Origin: Neopestalotiopsis rosae
Lineage: Eukaryota > Ascomycota > Sordariomycetes > Amphisphaeriales > Sporocadaceae
NCBI GenBank assembly: GCA_023078685.1
Contig: JALGAS010000004.1
Span: 2,914,001 to 2,978,000 of the forward strand
Direction: 5' to 3'
Length of the DNA: 64,000 nt
This document shows positions 12,308-23,685 of the stretch, piece by piece. The notes under the pieces are model-generated. The model worked only from the letters and a program-made list of their open reading frames with translations. It had not been told where the DNA came from and did not search any database. Position 1 is the first letter of the stretch, and the number at the start of each line of letters is the position of its first letter. A program made the translations under genes and the position numbers.

Positions 12308-12988
12308 AGTCGTGCTGTCTTCGTACAATACTACAATGAAAGGATTCCAGCTGGATTAGGTCACAAGTCTCATTGAAGACGATGGTGCTTTCTGCGATAT
12401 TGGATTTGCGCGGGAGACGCCCAGGGAGGAAAGAGTTACATTGGATGCGACCAGTACTGCTTTCTGTTCAGTCATTCTGCGTACATCACATCTCATCCTT
12501 GCATCGGGAGTCTGGAGTGTTTATAGGTTTTGCACGCAGGTCATACAAAGTCAGTTCAACACTTGTACCAATGGTTCACCGCGATGATCCGTTCATGGCA
12601 ATCTTGTCAGCGTAAGCGCAATTAAATAGTAAAAATGACATTTTGTTGTTGAGTTCTTACAGGAATGAGCTCATGTGAACACGATTCGAGATGATTTTGA
12701 AAAACAAGCCGATAGCAAACTTGATATTGTGGCACACTCAACCAACATTTACAGTATCAAAGGAATACAAGCACCTGAGCCAACCATTGCAATGAGACAA
12801 AGACAATCAACCAACTTGTTTTGCTGCCTCGTCCGCATCCGAGCGCCGGGTTTGAACATTTGAAGAGTTCTTCTGATCCTCACTGGAAAGATCTTTTGTT
12901 CTGCTGAATTCTATTTCCATCTCAAACAACATCAACCATTCAATCAAAACACTTCCACTAGTGATAGTAATTTTGAGTCACTCATAGA
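12308..12988. promoter_or_regulatory. Duplicated upstream region of orphan gene C (copy 1)
   Basis: No gene. Positions about 12718-12925 closely resemble about 14471-14755 upstream of orphan gene D. Shared stretches include CCAACATTTACA and CACTGGAAAGATCTTTTGTT-like text. The two downstream genes are therefore a tandem duplication that included the promoter. The SHMT 3' UTR must occupy the start of this interval. Confidence 0.6.
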
Positions 12989-13964
12989 ATGACCGACCAA
13001 TTGTCCGGCACATTCGAAGACGACGAACTGTACAGCGAGTCTGAAAGTGAGGAATACGACAGCGAACCTGAAAATGACATATCAGCACCGCGAGACAGCC
13101 TGGTTCTGTCTAAAGCGCCTTCTTTACCGGTCTCTGAGGAGTACCAGCAGGCAATAGACGCCAGTAGCATAGAAGTGGACATCGATTATTTTTATGTCTC
13201 CCGAGAATCCGAATGGACTCTTGAGCATATTCTTGGCAGCGACAAGCACGCCAGAATACGAAGATGAAACACTCCGCAAATGTAAATCCACATGAACATC
13301 ATTGTTTCTTACTCAAGTGTCCGTTATTTGCCCCTGTTGAAAGCCAGTCCATACTGATATTCAAGATGCTTGTGCAGTTGCCGAGATAACAATTGTCGCC
13401 ATGGTCAAGCTTCTTGTCTCTGAGAAAGCGGCCCGCATAAACCGCCCGGCTGACAGAGAAACCGAACCTAGAGACCTGCCTCCTATCGATAGCTTTGAGA
13501 TATTGGTCAAAGTCGCCTCTCACCGTACGTTTTATATGGCCCCCTACCTCTGACTGATGAGAACAAGACTGAAAAGAGTCATTGCAATAGACAGATACTG
13601 TCCTGATCTCACCCTGGAGCTCTTTGAGCATATACACATATTCATAATCGGACTCTGGAATCAAGCCTACAACCCGGACCGAGAACGCGTGCTCGCCGGC
13701 CTAGAGGCCCTCGACGTGGCCCTGGGAGGTATGTTCCATGAATTCTGCAACCCCAAAGCGAAAGAGCTGCTGCCACAGATCTGGAACGTTATCAACTGGT
13801 GGCTCGAGCCCCCGGGCAGCATATACATGTTCCAACCCGCGCCCATGATCCCACACAGGGCGCGCGTGGGTCACTTAATGTTCCTCGAGGCGCGCTTGCG
13901 CGCGAGCGGGCATGGATTGGACGCGGAGAAGGCGGCCATGGTCAAAAAATGGCTGGACAGATAG
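12989..13964 (+). pseudogene. Orphan three-exon family, member C, with a one-base frameshift in exon 1
   Basis: Family member related to A, B and D. Exons by comparison with D are 12989-13281, 13348-13524 and 13591-13964. The exons sum to one base more than a multiple of three. The frame from the ATG continues to a stop at 13267, while the frame matching member D begins at the T5 run 13189-13193, where one extra T accounts for the shift. Without it the product would be 280 aa, the same length as member B. The N-terminus is very acidic (Glu/Asp/Ser-rich). Exon 2 carries VAMVKLLVSEKAARI. Exon 3 carries LWNQAYNP, IWNVINWWLEPP and GLDAEKAAMV. It may be a young pseudogene, a strain polymorphism or a homopolymer sequencing error. 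As it stands, only a 92-residue N-terminal fragment would be made. Confidence 0.65.
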
Positions 13965-14735
13965 AAGGAACCACGCTGGAAGACAGACGACGGCAGAAGG
14001 CACGCAATCATTTCGAAAATAAATACGGGCCTTACTGGGGATTTGCTTGAATTAGTAGAACACATAGCAATTTAGCAGGAAACTAACCTGTGAGAACCTA
14101 GATGAAGAGTGATTATTAAACCCGGCTATTCCTTCTCTCTCTGTGTCATTCTTTCGGGACTTATTGACCTTGGCATGGCACTGATCCCCATACAGCAATA
14201 GGGCCACAGATTGCATGTTCCATGGTAAGAGAACTCGTAATCATAAGTGGCAGCGGATGTTGTTAAACCCGAAATGAGGTTTAGGGTATGCTGGGATAAT
14301 TCGACGCATCACGATTACCATTCAGTCTTGTGTAATGTCGTTCAAAGATGTAAGTCGCTTTGGATAATATGCCTAGGTGTAGTTGCTTTAATTTCTGTGC
14401 TCTTGAGTCGATCAAACACAATTTATCGATCCACAAGAGCATGGGGCATCACTTCCGGCACGTAATGGCAAACTTCATATTGCGGCACTCCCAACCAACA
14501 TTTACAATATCAAAGGAATTCAGTGATTTAAACCAACTATTGCGATAACAGACAAAGAAAATTAACCAAGCTTTTGTGCTGCCTCTCCCGCATCCGATTT
14601 CTGGTACCTGTTTGGTACATGAGATCCAAAGTCATTAGCAACACGGGCGCCTGAGAGACTCCCTCCACAGGGACTGGCAGTGCTCGAATGTATAAAGAGT
14701 TCTTTTGATCCTTACTGGAAAGATCTTTTGTTCCG
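13965..14735. promoter_or_regulatory. Spacer between orphan C and D, with duplicated upstream region (copy 2)
   Basis: About 14471-14755 is the second copy of the segment upstream of member C, with an extra segment of roughly 75 bp near 14606-14690. No gene is seen. Confidence 0.55.
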
Positions 14736-16017
14736 TTGAAACCTAAAGAGAAATATCCATCATTACATAAGATAGCCCACCAATCGAACAGCCTACCCGA
14801 AGAAGGTGCTATTGTTCCTAGAGATGAAGAATCAATCCTGACGCGGCGAGATGATTCGGTATTGCCTGCAAAGCCATCTAAACTAGTCTTACGTATCGAC
14901 AGAAAAGTCAGACAATTCTGTGATCATTACATATACGACCATCCGTTTCTTCGTCCTCAAGATCACCGTCATTGCGAAGACGAGAAATACGAAAACAAAA
15001 AACTCGAAGAGTTCATGTCTCCTGAGGATCAAGACGGAGTTTTGTACGCATTCTTCGCCGCGCTACGCAACTCGGACTGTGCATCCGAGGATCGCCACAC
15101 GCGCCAGTGTAGGTCAACATCAACATCATTGTTTTTACTCGTGTATTCATCTCCTTGTGTGGAGACCCGACTCGTACTAAAATTCAGAAATTCTCTATAG
15201 TCCTTGAGAAAACATTTACCTCCCTGGTCCGGCAAATTTTGTTTCATCTGGAAAACGAGGAATTTCCCTGTGAATATTATGATGATGATGATTGCTTTTG
15301 GGAACATGGTGAGGATTGGTTTAAGAGAGCATACGGGGTGGTATTGAAGCTCACGGAAGATCGCATGGCTCAGCCAGATCGCTTAGGTTGCAAGCCCGTG
15401 CCTACCGAAGCCTTTGATAAAATTGTCGAGGACGTCACCGACTGTATGTTCCAACATGCTTCTTACCCTCCTTTACCTGAAACAACGCTGAAATAATCAT
15501 TGGAGGGTACTTTCCCGGGATCGATTATAAGGAGCACTTCGAGCAATTGAACGCGCTCTTACTCAAACTCTGGAATAGGGCCTATAATGTTCCGGAGAAG
15601 GAATTAGAAGAAAATGTGTCAAAGCGAGTCATCACCAGCCTCAGGCCTCTCGAAGTAGCCCTGGAAGTTTTCTTCAGCTGCAGCGATTTCGGGCTCCCTC
15701 CTGAGGTCTGGAACGTTATCAACTGGTGGCTCTTACCCCCGGACACCAAAAACTTGTTCAAACCTGCGGACCCAATGCCATGGAAAAATTGCTTGAATAA
15801 CTTAATAAATCTCGAGAAGAATCTATGCAATAGTAAGCACGTCTTGGATATGGAAAAGGCCAACATTCTCCAACCATGGCTACTCGAAGAGGAGAAGCGG
15901 GAGCAAATTAGGCCACAGGCGGAGCGAGATGAAAAGGCGTACACTTGTCTAGTACAGCTCCATCAGGTTCCGCAGCAGCTTCAACAGCTGATTGACCTGT
16001 TGGAGCAAAATAAGTGA
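14736..16017 (+). CDS. Orphan three-exon family, member D (start unresolved)
   Basis: Unrecognised family protein. Exons are about 14736-15108, 15201-15443 and 15506-16017, and the joined frame is continuous with both introns in phase 1. The open frame runs back to 14736 (376 codons), but the first in-frame ATG is at 15015 (EEFMSPED, 282 aa). So the N-terminus either has an unseen upstream exon or has lost its start codon. Exon 1 has SPEDQDGVLYAFFAAL, matching the shifted frame of C. Exon 2 is rich in Asp, Glu and aromatic residues. Exon 3 has LWNRAYNV, VWNVINWWLLPP and VLDMEKANIL, then a Glu/Gln-rich tail (HQVPQQLQQLIDLLEQNK) absent from the other members that looks amphipathic. It lies in direct tandem with C. 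Function is unknown. Confidence 0.62.
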
Positions 16018-19000
16018 GCGTCAAATCATCTGATACCACTTCGCCAGGTTCAGCAGCAGCTTCCTCAGCTTTGGGAGCTACTGCCGCAGCCTACAATTTG
16101 GGGGACAGAATCAGTAGAACACACATCCGCACGGGCAGAAGATCAAGTCTGAGGACTTCAAAGAAAGTGTGAATACTACGTCCGGCAACCCTTATCTTGG
16201 CATTCATTGGCTTCAAACCATACATGAAGAATGTCTATAGATCATTTTCTTAGGCCATGTATCACGATGAAGCATTATACTTTCAACTATGCGTTACATA
16301 GGACTTCACCGTGGTGCTTTGTATGTCGCATGAAGCACGTGAGATGTAAGACAGGTCAAAATATCGTGTGTTCAATCGTCAAATAGACCATGATGATGAA
16401 CGGAGTGGATATGTCTGACTGACGCCAAACTTACCCATCTCATCTTGTACAGAGACATGATTGCTGAATTACCCATGATCTTGATTAGAGCATGGAACAA
16501 TACTTCCGGAATCGTGGAGACACGCACATCAGCTCCAGATATATGTGGGTGCTTGACTATGCATAACACGACCGGAATACACCGAGATGCTTTTTAGGGA
16601 CTGAGATCAATCATGAACGGCTCAAACTTCTTCACCGCTGTAACGGTGCTTAGAGGAACAGGGAAAGGGGTGTCGTATGCTTGTCCTGTCGTTGCATATA
16701 GTGACGACTTCGTAGAAGACGATCTTTGCACAATAGCTAGGCAGAAGTGGAAATGGAATAAAAGGTTTGGTGACAAGACATCGAATCATGAGGATCGGTC
16801 GCAGTAGCTGCATACATGGACATTCTCTTCACTCAATCACCCAGTAGTAGTCTTGGGTCAAATGCTAACGAATATTTGAGTACGTGTAGAGGCGAACGCG
16901 CGGCTGGGAGTTCCCATCTACGTACTGATGATTGAACATTCACGAGCATTCAAGAAATCTCTCTTATCGAATGGACAAAATAAGTGAGAAGAATAACAGC
17001 CTATGCATTTAGATGTAATCAGATATCGTGCCAGGTCAATCCTCGTCATATCAGCAGAACATCGTATCAGCAACAAAACCACAAGCTAGACGAGAAGGAT
17101 CTCCAAGGGAGCAGACCATGGGACGATGGAAAGTGGAACATCGTTCTAGATATGGCAGTATGGTAGGTATAGAGTGCATCATTGACTACACCGTCGGCGG
17201 TCAGATATTGGTGATGAACCAGCGCATGTCGTTGAGCAGGACAATTCAATGTTGATAACCAGGCGAATGAGCCACCACGGGATCGACGGGCCGATCATTT
17301 GGATAAATGAGTGTGATCCGCATATTGATATCCAAGTAAGGCTCAGGGCTGTGTAGAAAATCGAGGAGTTGTCACTCTCATACGTACGTAATTCTTCTCC
17401 CCCAATTAATATCTTCCTTCGCATGGTCCATACTTACATTCTCTAGATCTCGATCCACCGGTTTGCGCCGGCCAACAAGGATGAAAGACTGACCCGCCTT
17501 TTTCGGAACCGTGGCCATGCTATCAAACACTACAATTTCGTCACACATGCGAACCGGGTGCCGGTCTACGGGTTGGCGGCTCATCGTGGAACATGTCACA
17601 AACGTCCGCCGTGGGACCGGGATGGGTGGAGACACGGTTAGTTGTCTCACGGATCGGACTATGCCATCGTTCTCCTATCTACCAGGCCAGCTGCTCATTC
17701 TCTTGAAGGAGATAAGGGAGTAATGGCGCTGTTGGCTGGTTGGCTGGTTGGCCATCTGGGCGACACATGAATAGATTGGATGGAACAAGCTCCACATGGC
17801 TCCAAGACTGTAGGGTTGCACGAAGGAAGAAAAAGTGGACGTTTTCGTAAGCAAGGGGTAATGCGGAGGAGAATATTTGTGGGTGAACAACCGTTGACGC
17901 CATGCGTCGGCTTCGGCTCAGTGCTGTGAGATGATGGCATTTGGCATTGACGGTGGAGCTGAGCATCAGGGCCGGTGAGTTCTGCAGAGAGCGTAAGCGT
18001 GAGCGCTATAGACAGTACACAGCCATCGATATCGTCCTCGCAGGGTCGTCGTAACATGCCCATATGCAACGCTCGGTAACAAACCGTAACTTGGAGCAGT
18101 AAGAGCAGCAGAGTGCTGGAGGCTATTGTTAACAGCAAAGTGACGGTAAGGTAAGTGTTTACCGTGAGCAGTAACCCGAATGTTGTGTCCAGATCAAGCA
18201 GATTTATGCCTCATGCCGCCAAATTCCCGTTGCGTACGCGTCTATGAACTGTAGCCAACAGGCAATCTACATTGATTGCGCCCAACTTCATCCGAGTCCG
18301 GCCAGTGGTCAACTCTGACTGTATGGATTGAGTGGTACGGTTTTTTCATCTAGGATATTTGTTGTCGTACATGGTATTGGAGGTCTGTGCATGAGTATAA
18401 TGCGAGCTTGAGACTGTAGGATCAAGCTTGCATGCGACGCCCGATCGCAGCCTGTCCGGGTGAGAGCATCCCGGCATTCTGCGTGTCGGAAGTAGAGCAA
18501 ACATGGAGTGTCTGCTGCCTGGCATGGTGGTGCCAAAACCGGTTTGAATCCGCCCTGCGCAGTAAGAGAAGATCAACAAGAGTTCCTTCGGAGGCCGCTT
18601 GGAATCTGGAGGTTCAAAGACACTCCATTTTCTCGGACCGTTATGGGCCTTTTAATTGTGGGCATTGAGCGCGCACGGGGTTATGATTGACTGTTGATCC
18701 CGGCGACGGTTCTGTTATTCTAGCGGCACTTGTTCTCTGAGCATGGCATTCTGGCATTCTGATGGTTTTCTCGATCGAGATTCCGTAGAGTATCTATGAT
18801 GTTACCTGCTGTAGCAGTGGAGTCCAGCTTCGGGGCACTTTGAGCTAAGCCAGAGAAGGGCCGATGAGAGCTGCGACTGCAAGGCCTGACTTTCTTACGT
18901 TCTGCAGTGCTTTCAGACATCTCCTGTGTTTTGACATGTAGTTGGCAAAAATGCTGCCAAGTATTCCTGTATGCAGCTAGGATTGAGCGAAAAGAAGCAC

Positions 19001-20374
19001 GAAAAAGAAAAGGAAAGGAATTAAAATTCTGAGCAAGGGTAAAAGTGCGAGCCCTAACCCACGAATGGCCAGGCTCGGAATAGCTGCTTGGCTGGCAAGA
19101 TCTGTCTCTGAGATGCTGCCTCTGAGAATCTTTTGAAGCGGCATTGCAGAAAAGCGCCGACAACCCTCAAGGATGTTTGAGCGCCCTGAAAGCTGCAGTT
19201 GCAATTGCGACCAAGCCTCGATAAGTTGTGTAGGGTGACGTTGCAAAATTATCACTTTTGGGTGGCTTACAACGATGATCTCACCCTAGTTAAGGAAAGT
19301 GGCGGCTCTGCGGGATAAATGCTGTGAGCTATCGGGTGTGACACCATGTCTTGTACTGCCCTGTAATCGAGAGCGTGGCTATTGGGTAGGCGGTACATGG
19401 CACGGCAGCCCTAAAGAAGCAAGCCGTAAAGTAACCCCCCATCAATCAATATTGTCTGTTGTTGTGGATGGTTTCGCAAAGAACGACTCTCGATGTAAAC
19501 AAATCAACATGCGTAACACCAGATGGATGTTGATTGTGGTACGAATGTTGCCATATCAAGAGCGTACTGCATTGCGGTTTCGAGTCGACTGCAGCTGTGC
19601 CGTGGTTATCATGCCCCGAATCCGTCATCGAGCAGCAACACTGCATATTGTGTGAGTGTACAAATAGCGCGAGGGTCCCTTCTTTTCACATGTCTCCAGG
19701 GTGTTGACACGCTGTCTGAACAGGGCTGGTTGATTGGTCAGAACGTCTAAAATAATCAATGTCGCGCTGACTGCTGCTGCTGACGACTTGAAGGCTGACA
19801 ACCACTTTGGAGGCTTTGGAGGGCGTAGATAAGGCATGCCGGCGTCATCAAGTCGAGACCTGATCAAATACACCATAGTGACCACCTATGATGATATGAT
19901 ATATGATGACCGTTTGATTGATTTTGAATTGCTTCTGGTCGCATTCTAGACATACCGCTATTTTGGTGGTTGGACTTGTAGTGGCTGGTGGTTGCATCGT
20001 TCGAGTCGAGAGACGAAAGAAGTAGTGTTGTGTGGATATTTTGTGGGTATAGTGGCATGCGTAGTGTGTACAGCATGTCTACTACATACGTACTTCTCCG
20101 TATGTAGAGCATCAATCGCAGCATGCAACATGTCGTCTCCGCGTTCTGGGGAAATACCCCAGATTCATCGACAGCAGTAATGCCGAGAAATGAATCAGGT
20201 AGGCGATTATCATTTGCCCGATGGGATCGGTAGGTTTGCCATGTGCGGTACCTACGAACTTCACAAGTGATGAAGATATTCATTGCTCGGTCGAGCGGTT
20301 GGTGATAGTGAAGAGTCCGACTCAAGGCTAGCAAGTCATCTGCTTAGCGATGCCCCCCTTCCAGGAGCGATACA
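16018..20374. other. Gene-poor stretch
   Basis: About 4.4 kb in which I could not build any exon chain or recognise any domain on either strand. Many short ORFs overlap on opposite strands and look random. No terminal repeats of a transposon were noticed by eye. Confidence 0.4.
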
Positions 20375-20733
20375 TTAAAATAGCAGCCAGGTAGGCTTTC
20401 CACGCAAGCCACCACGAGGCATAGTGGTCAAAGATAGATTACCGAGATCTGCCATGATAGCAGCGACAATTGGGTAGAACAACGGACGAAACAATGATGC
20501 CGCCCATCGCCTTACCAGTAGTTCACCACATGAGTCGATTCTGCAAGGATGGCCAATGCAATCGAAGCAATCAGGGCTTGATGCGAAGTTTGGTAGGATC
20601 TCCAAGGTCCCTGCTGCAAGTTTAGTTCAAGCCAAGCGTAGGCGGCTTCTTGGAGAATCCGGGGTCGTCTCTTGCGTATCTCTGTTACCGCGGCTATGTC
20701 GCGGATATCGCAAAAACTCGAAACCGCCAGCAA
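20375..20733 (-). pseudogene. Possible relic of a membrane protein gene
   Basis: One minus-strand frame reads WLELNLQQGPWRSYQTSHQ and then a hydrophobic helix (LIASIALAILAE), ending at a stop. A different frame just downstream on the same strand reads FDHYASWWLAWKAYLAAIL, again hydrophobic and protein-like. The two cannot be joined by a clean GT-AG intron without a stop, so this looks like a decayed multi-pass membrane protein gene. The family was not identified. Chance is possible. Confidence 0.25.
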
Positions 20734-23685
20734 GGGCAGGGAGCCTATTTGACGCTCAGCATCTCAAGCGCCGCTCAAGGGACCTGATCAAGTGTATTCG
20801 CCGGCATGTCTGCGGAATATTCGTTGTTGAGCATAAAATATATGTGTGTGTACGCAAAGTTCCGTTGTGCCAAGATAACTTTGATGAGCATGGGCTGAAC
20901 TTGCAAAACTACTTCTTGGGAAAAACCACGCACAAGGGATGAGGGAGAGGGAGGGGTAGAAGAGGTGGTCGGAGGGGTAGCAACAAAGAACTCAATCCAA
21001 TTCCTCCCACCTGCCATTTGCTTGTGCTTGTCCATCGAGTTGGGACCGTGGTTACACGCTTGCGGGCCGAGGGTCGCACTTGCCAGGGGCTTTGGAGGCA
21101 TTGAGGAAACATTCCACTAACTTGTTGCTTCCAGGGCGCTGTAGTACAACTAAGAAACGCCCTATCAGCAACCAATTATAAGGTTAATTGCGCAAAATGC
21201 AGCGGCCAAACAGCCACAAGCCAAGCATACCAAGCCAGCAGGCATCCTCATGCACCAGGTTCTTTTTTAGAACCCCGCCAAGGTTCCGCTTTTCAGGGAC
21301 GCTTGACGTCATTTCTCCCTCTGCGCCCGCCCCCCGCCGGCCCCCGCTTCAGAACTACATACCAAGACACCTCGCAGACCTACCTCGTCGGGTTCTTTTC
21401 CATGGGCTGGCTGTCGGCCTAACCTCGAAACACCACAGCGCAGCCAAGCAAGACGCAGCTCGGCCAACAAGCATCGATTTCGCTTGGTGTAGTTTGTGCA
21501 AAGGTTCCCATTGGTGCCGTCCCCTGAACAAGGCAAACAAGCACATGCAGGAGGGAAAATTTCAAATCTGACTGATCAACGAGGGTGACTCCAAGGCATC
21601 ACAATTCTGTGATTATTGAAACCAAGGTAGGGATAGATGAAGAAAAGTACCCTTCTATTCAACACGGCAAGAACATACAGGAAAGGAGTGATAAAGAAGT
21701 AGTATATAGAGTGCGAGAATATTGACCGAGTAATTTGTGGGGGATCGACTGCGGAACTAGATATATCATGCCGTGCTACTAGATTATAGTGGTGCAAAGG
21801 AATCCGAGATATTCGTATCTTTCAGCGGATTCAATTATACACATTCCTTTTGCAAGTGCCGCCAAATGAAATTAACAATGAATACCTGCCGTGCATCTAG
21901 AATGTATACAACGACCCGATCAAGATCAAACTTTTGTTGCGCGATTCAGAGAAATTTTCACAAGGTCGGCATTGTGTCGTCATTGTAGGCAAAATGCTTA
22001 TCAGTAGTAGTCTGTGTTGAATCCATAGGCTGGCCTCGCCGACCCTCGATGCCGTAATGTCCCCATTGGGCTTGGGCCTGTGGCTAAGGGGGGACAGGGG
22101 CCTACTCGTGTACAATCTGTTGAATGCGATACACTTCGTCATCGCCCACTTTGAATGTCTGTCCAGACCATTGTCTACAAATCCGCAACACCAATAGTTG
22201 AATCCACTAACCTAGGCGGTAGACTACTTACCAGGCTACCCAGCGTCCCGGCCTTGCACGTATACTGTCGAGGCCTGTCTGGTTTATTTCGAAAATTTGT
22301 GCGGTGTGAAATTCGAAAGTACTTCCTTTGTAGGCTGCCATTAACTGGACTGAGATTGACATCGACGGATGCAGTCGAACGGATGAACGGCTCCCAGCAC
22401 ATGCCAATATTAGTAGTACGAAATGCAAATATCTACGGATCAAGAAGAACTCTTGCTACTTGTGGTGGTCGATGGTAACCCACCTGCCACCAGACAAGCC
22501 AGCAAATATTCCGTATGTTGCTAGCCTTTGAGAAGTGGTATGGTATACTATTCGCGTACATACTGGAGACTGGAGTACAGAGTATTACCCTCTTTTTCCC
22601 TCTTTGATAATGCCTTCCCCCTGTCAAGGAACAAATCTGTGGAACTCTGCAAGCCAGCAAGCCAGTCATCTTTGGACCAACACAACCATGGTCTTGGTGG
22701 GATTCAGGTCTATTAGTGCCAAGCATGCACCTTTGCGAGGACCTGACTCTGATCAGTTCCTTTCCGGGCGAGGTTGAACTTGTGAACATACCACAGGCTT
22801 TACCGACTCGATCCCTTGGACGAATACTTATCGGAGGACCGACCGATCGGCTATACTGCCCGTCGAGAGAAAGTGAGTGAGAATGAAACAACAAGCGAAG
22901 ATAGCGACAGGCTAGGAATGCCGCCCATGCACGGGACTACCAGGTATGTCTCGATCATCGAACAGTCGAGGACTCGAGGGATAAAGCTCGTGTATCGTTG
23001 GTCGGACGGCCTCCCGCCTAGATTGCCTCATACCAGGGTGCGTAAAGGACGCAGACATGCCTGGACAGCCTCGACCCACCCACATGGACCCTGACTGCCT
23101 GTCTGTTCTCTTTTTCTCTCGCCAGGCTCTGGCTCGTGGCTTGGGTAGTTGTTTGTAAACTAGGTAGGGTTAGTGTCTGAAGATGAGAACAAGCCGGGCA
23201 GTCAATCACCACGCAATCCGGCCGATGACTACCATAACGTTGCCATGATGCCAAGCTGATTCGACCGCCCCACCCGCTGGGTCCACACGCCGGCCCTGCA
23301 AGCCAACTTGGTTTCGGCCATGATCACTTTGTCGGTACATCTCACATCATTCATACGGCTTTCTTGTCGATGGTGACTATAGCATTGTACTTCGGTACAC
23401 TACAATGTCATCAAATCCCATCGGAGCGTATCCACAATTTTGTTATCCACATCTACTTCCCACTCCGTCTCTTCACCCGTCTCTCCGTTGACAGACAAAC
23501 ATAAATATATGGCAATCCCCCGGCCATCCCCATGGGATATTGAAAACCTATCTTCTTCTCCAGTTCCCATAAGCGAGACCCATCCAACGGATTGATCGAA
23601 TTTCACAGCTTTTCTCAACTTCAAACATCTTTTGCTTTTCAATCGCGTGTAGAGTTCGTTCCTTACCCAAACTCAATCAACCACC
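20734..23685. other. Gene-poor stretch upstream of the HAD hydrolase gene
   Basis: No supportable gene. The last few hundred bases are pyrimidine-rich on the plus strand (for example around 23450-23660), as expected for a fungal core promoter and leader of the gene starting at 23686. Confidence 0.4.

Noticed and set aside
17378..17650. Minus-strand ORF with basic, proline-containing text
   Set aside because: No start context, no splice partner and no family resemblance; similar ORFs occur by chance throughout the gene-poor stretch.
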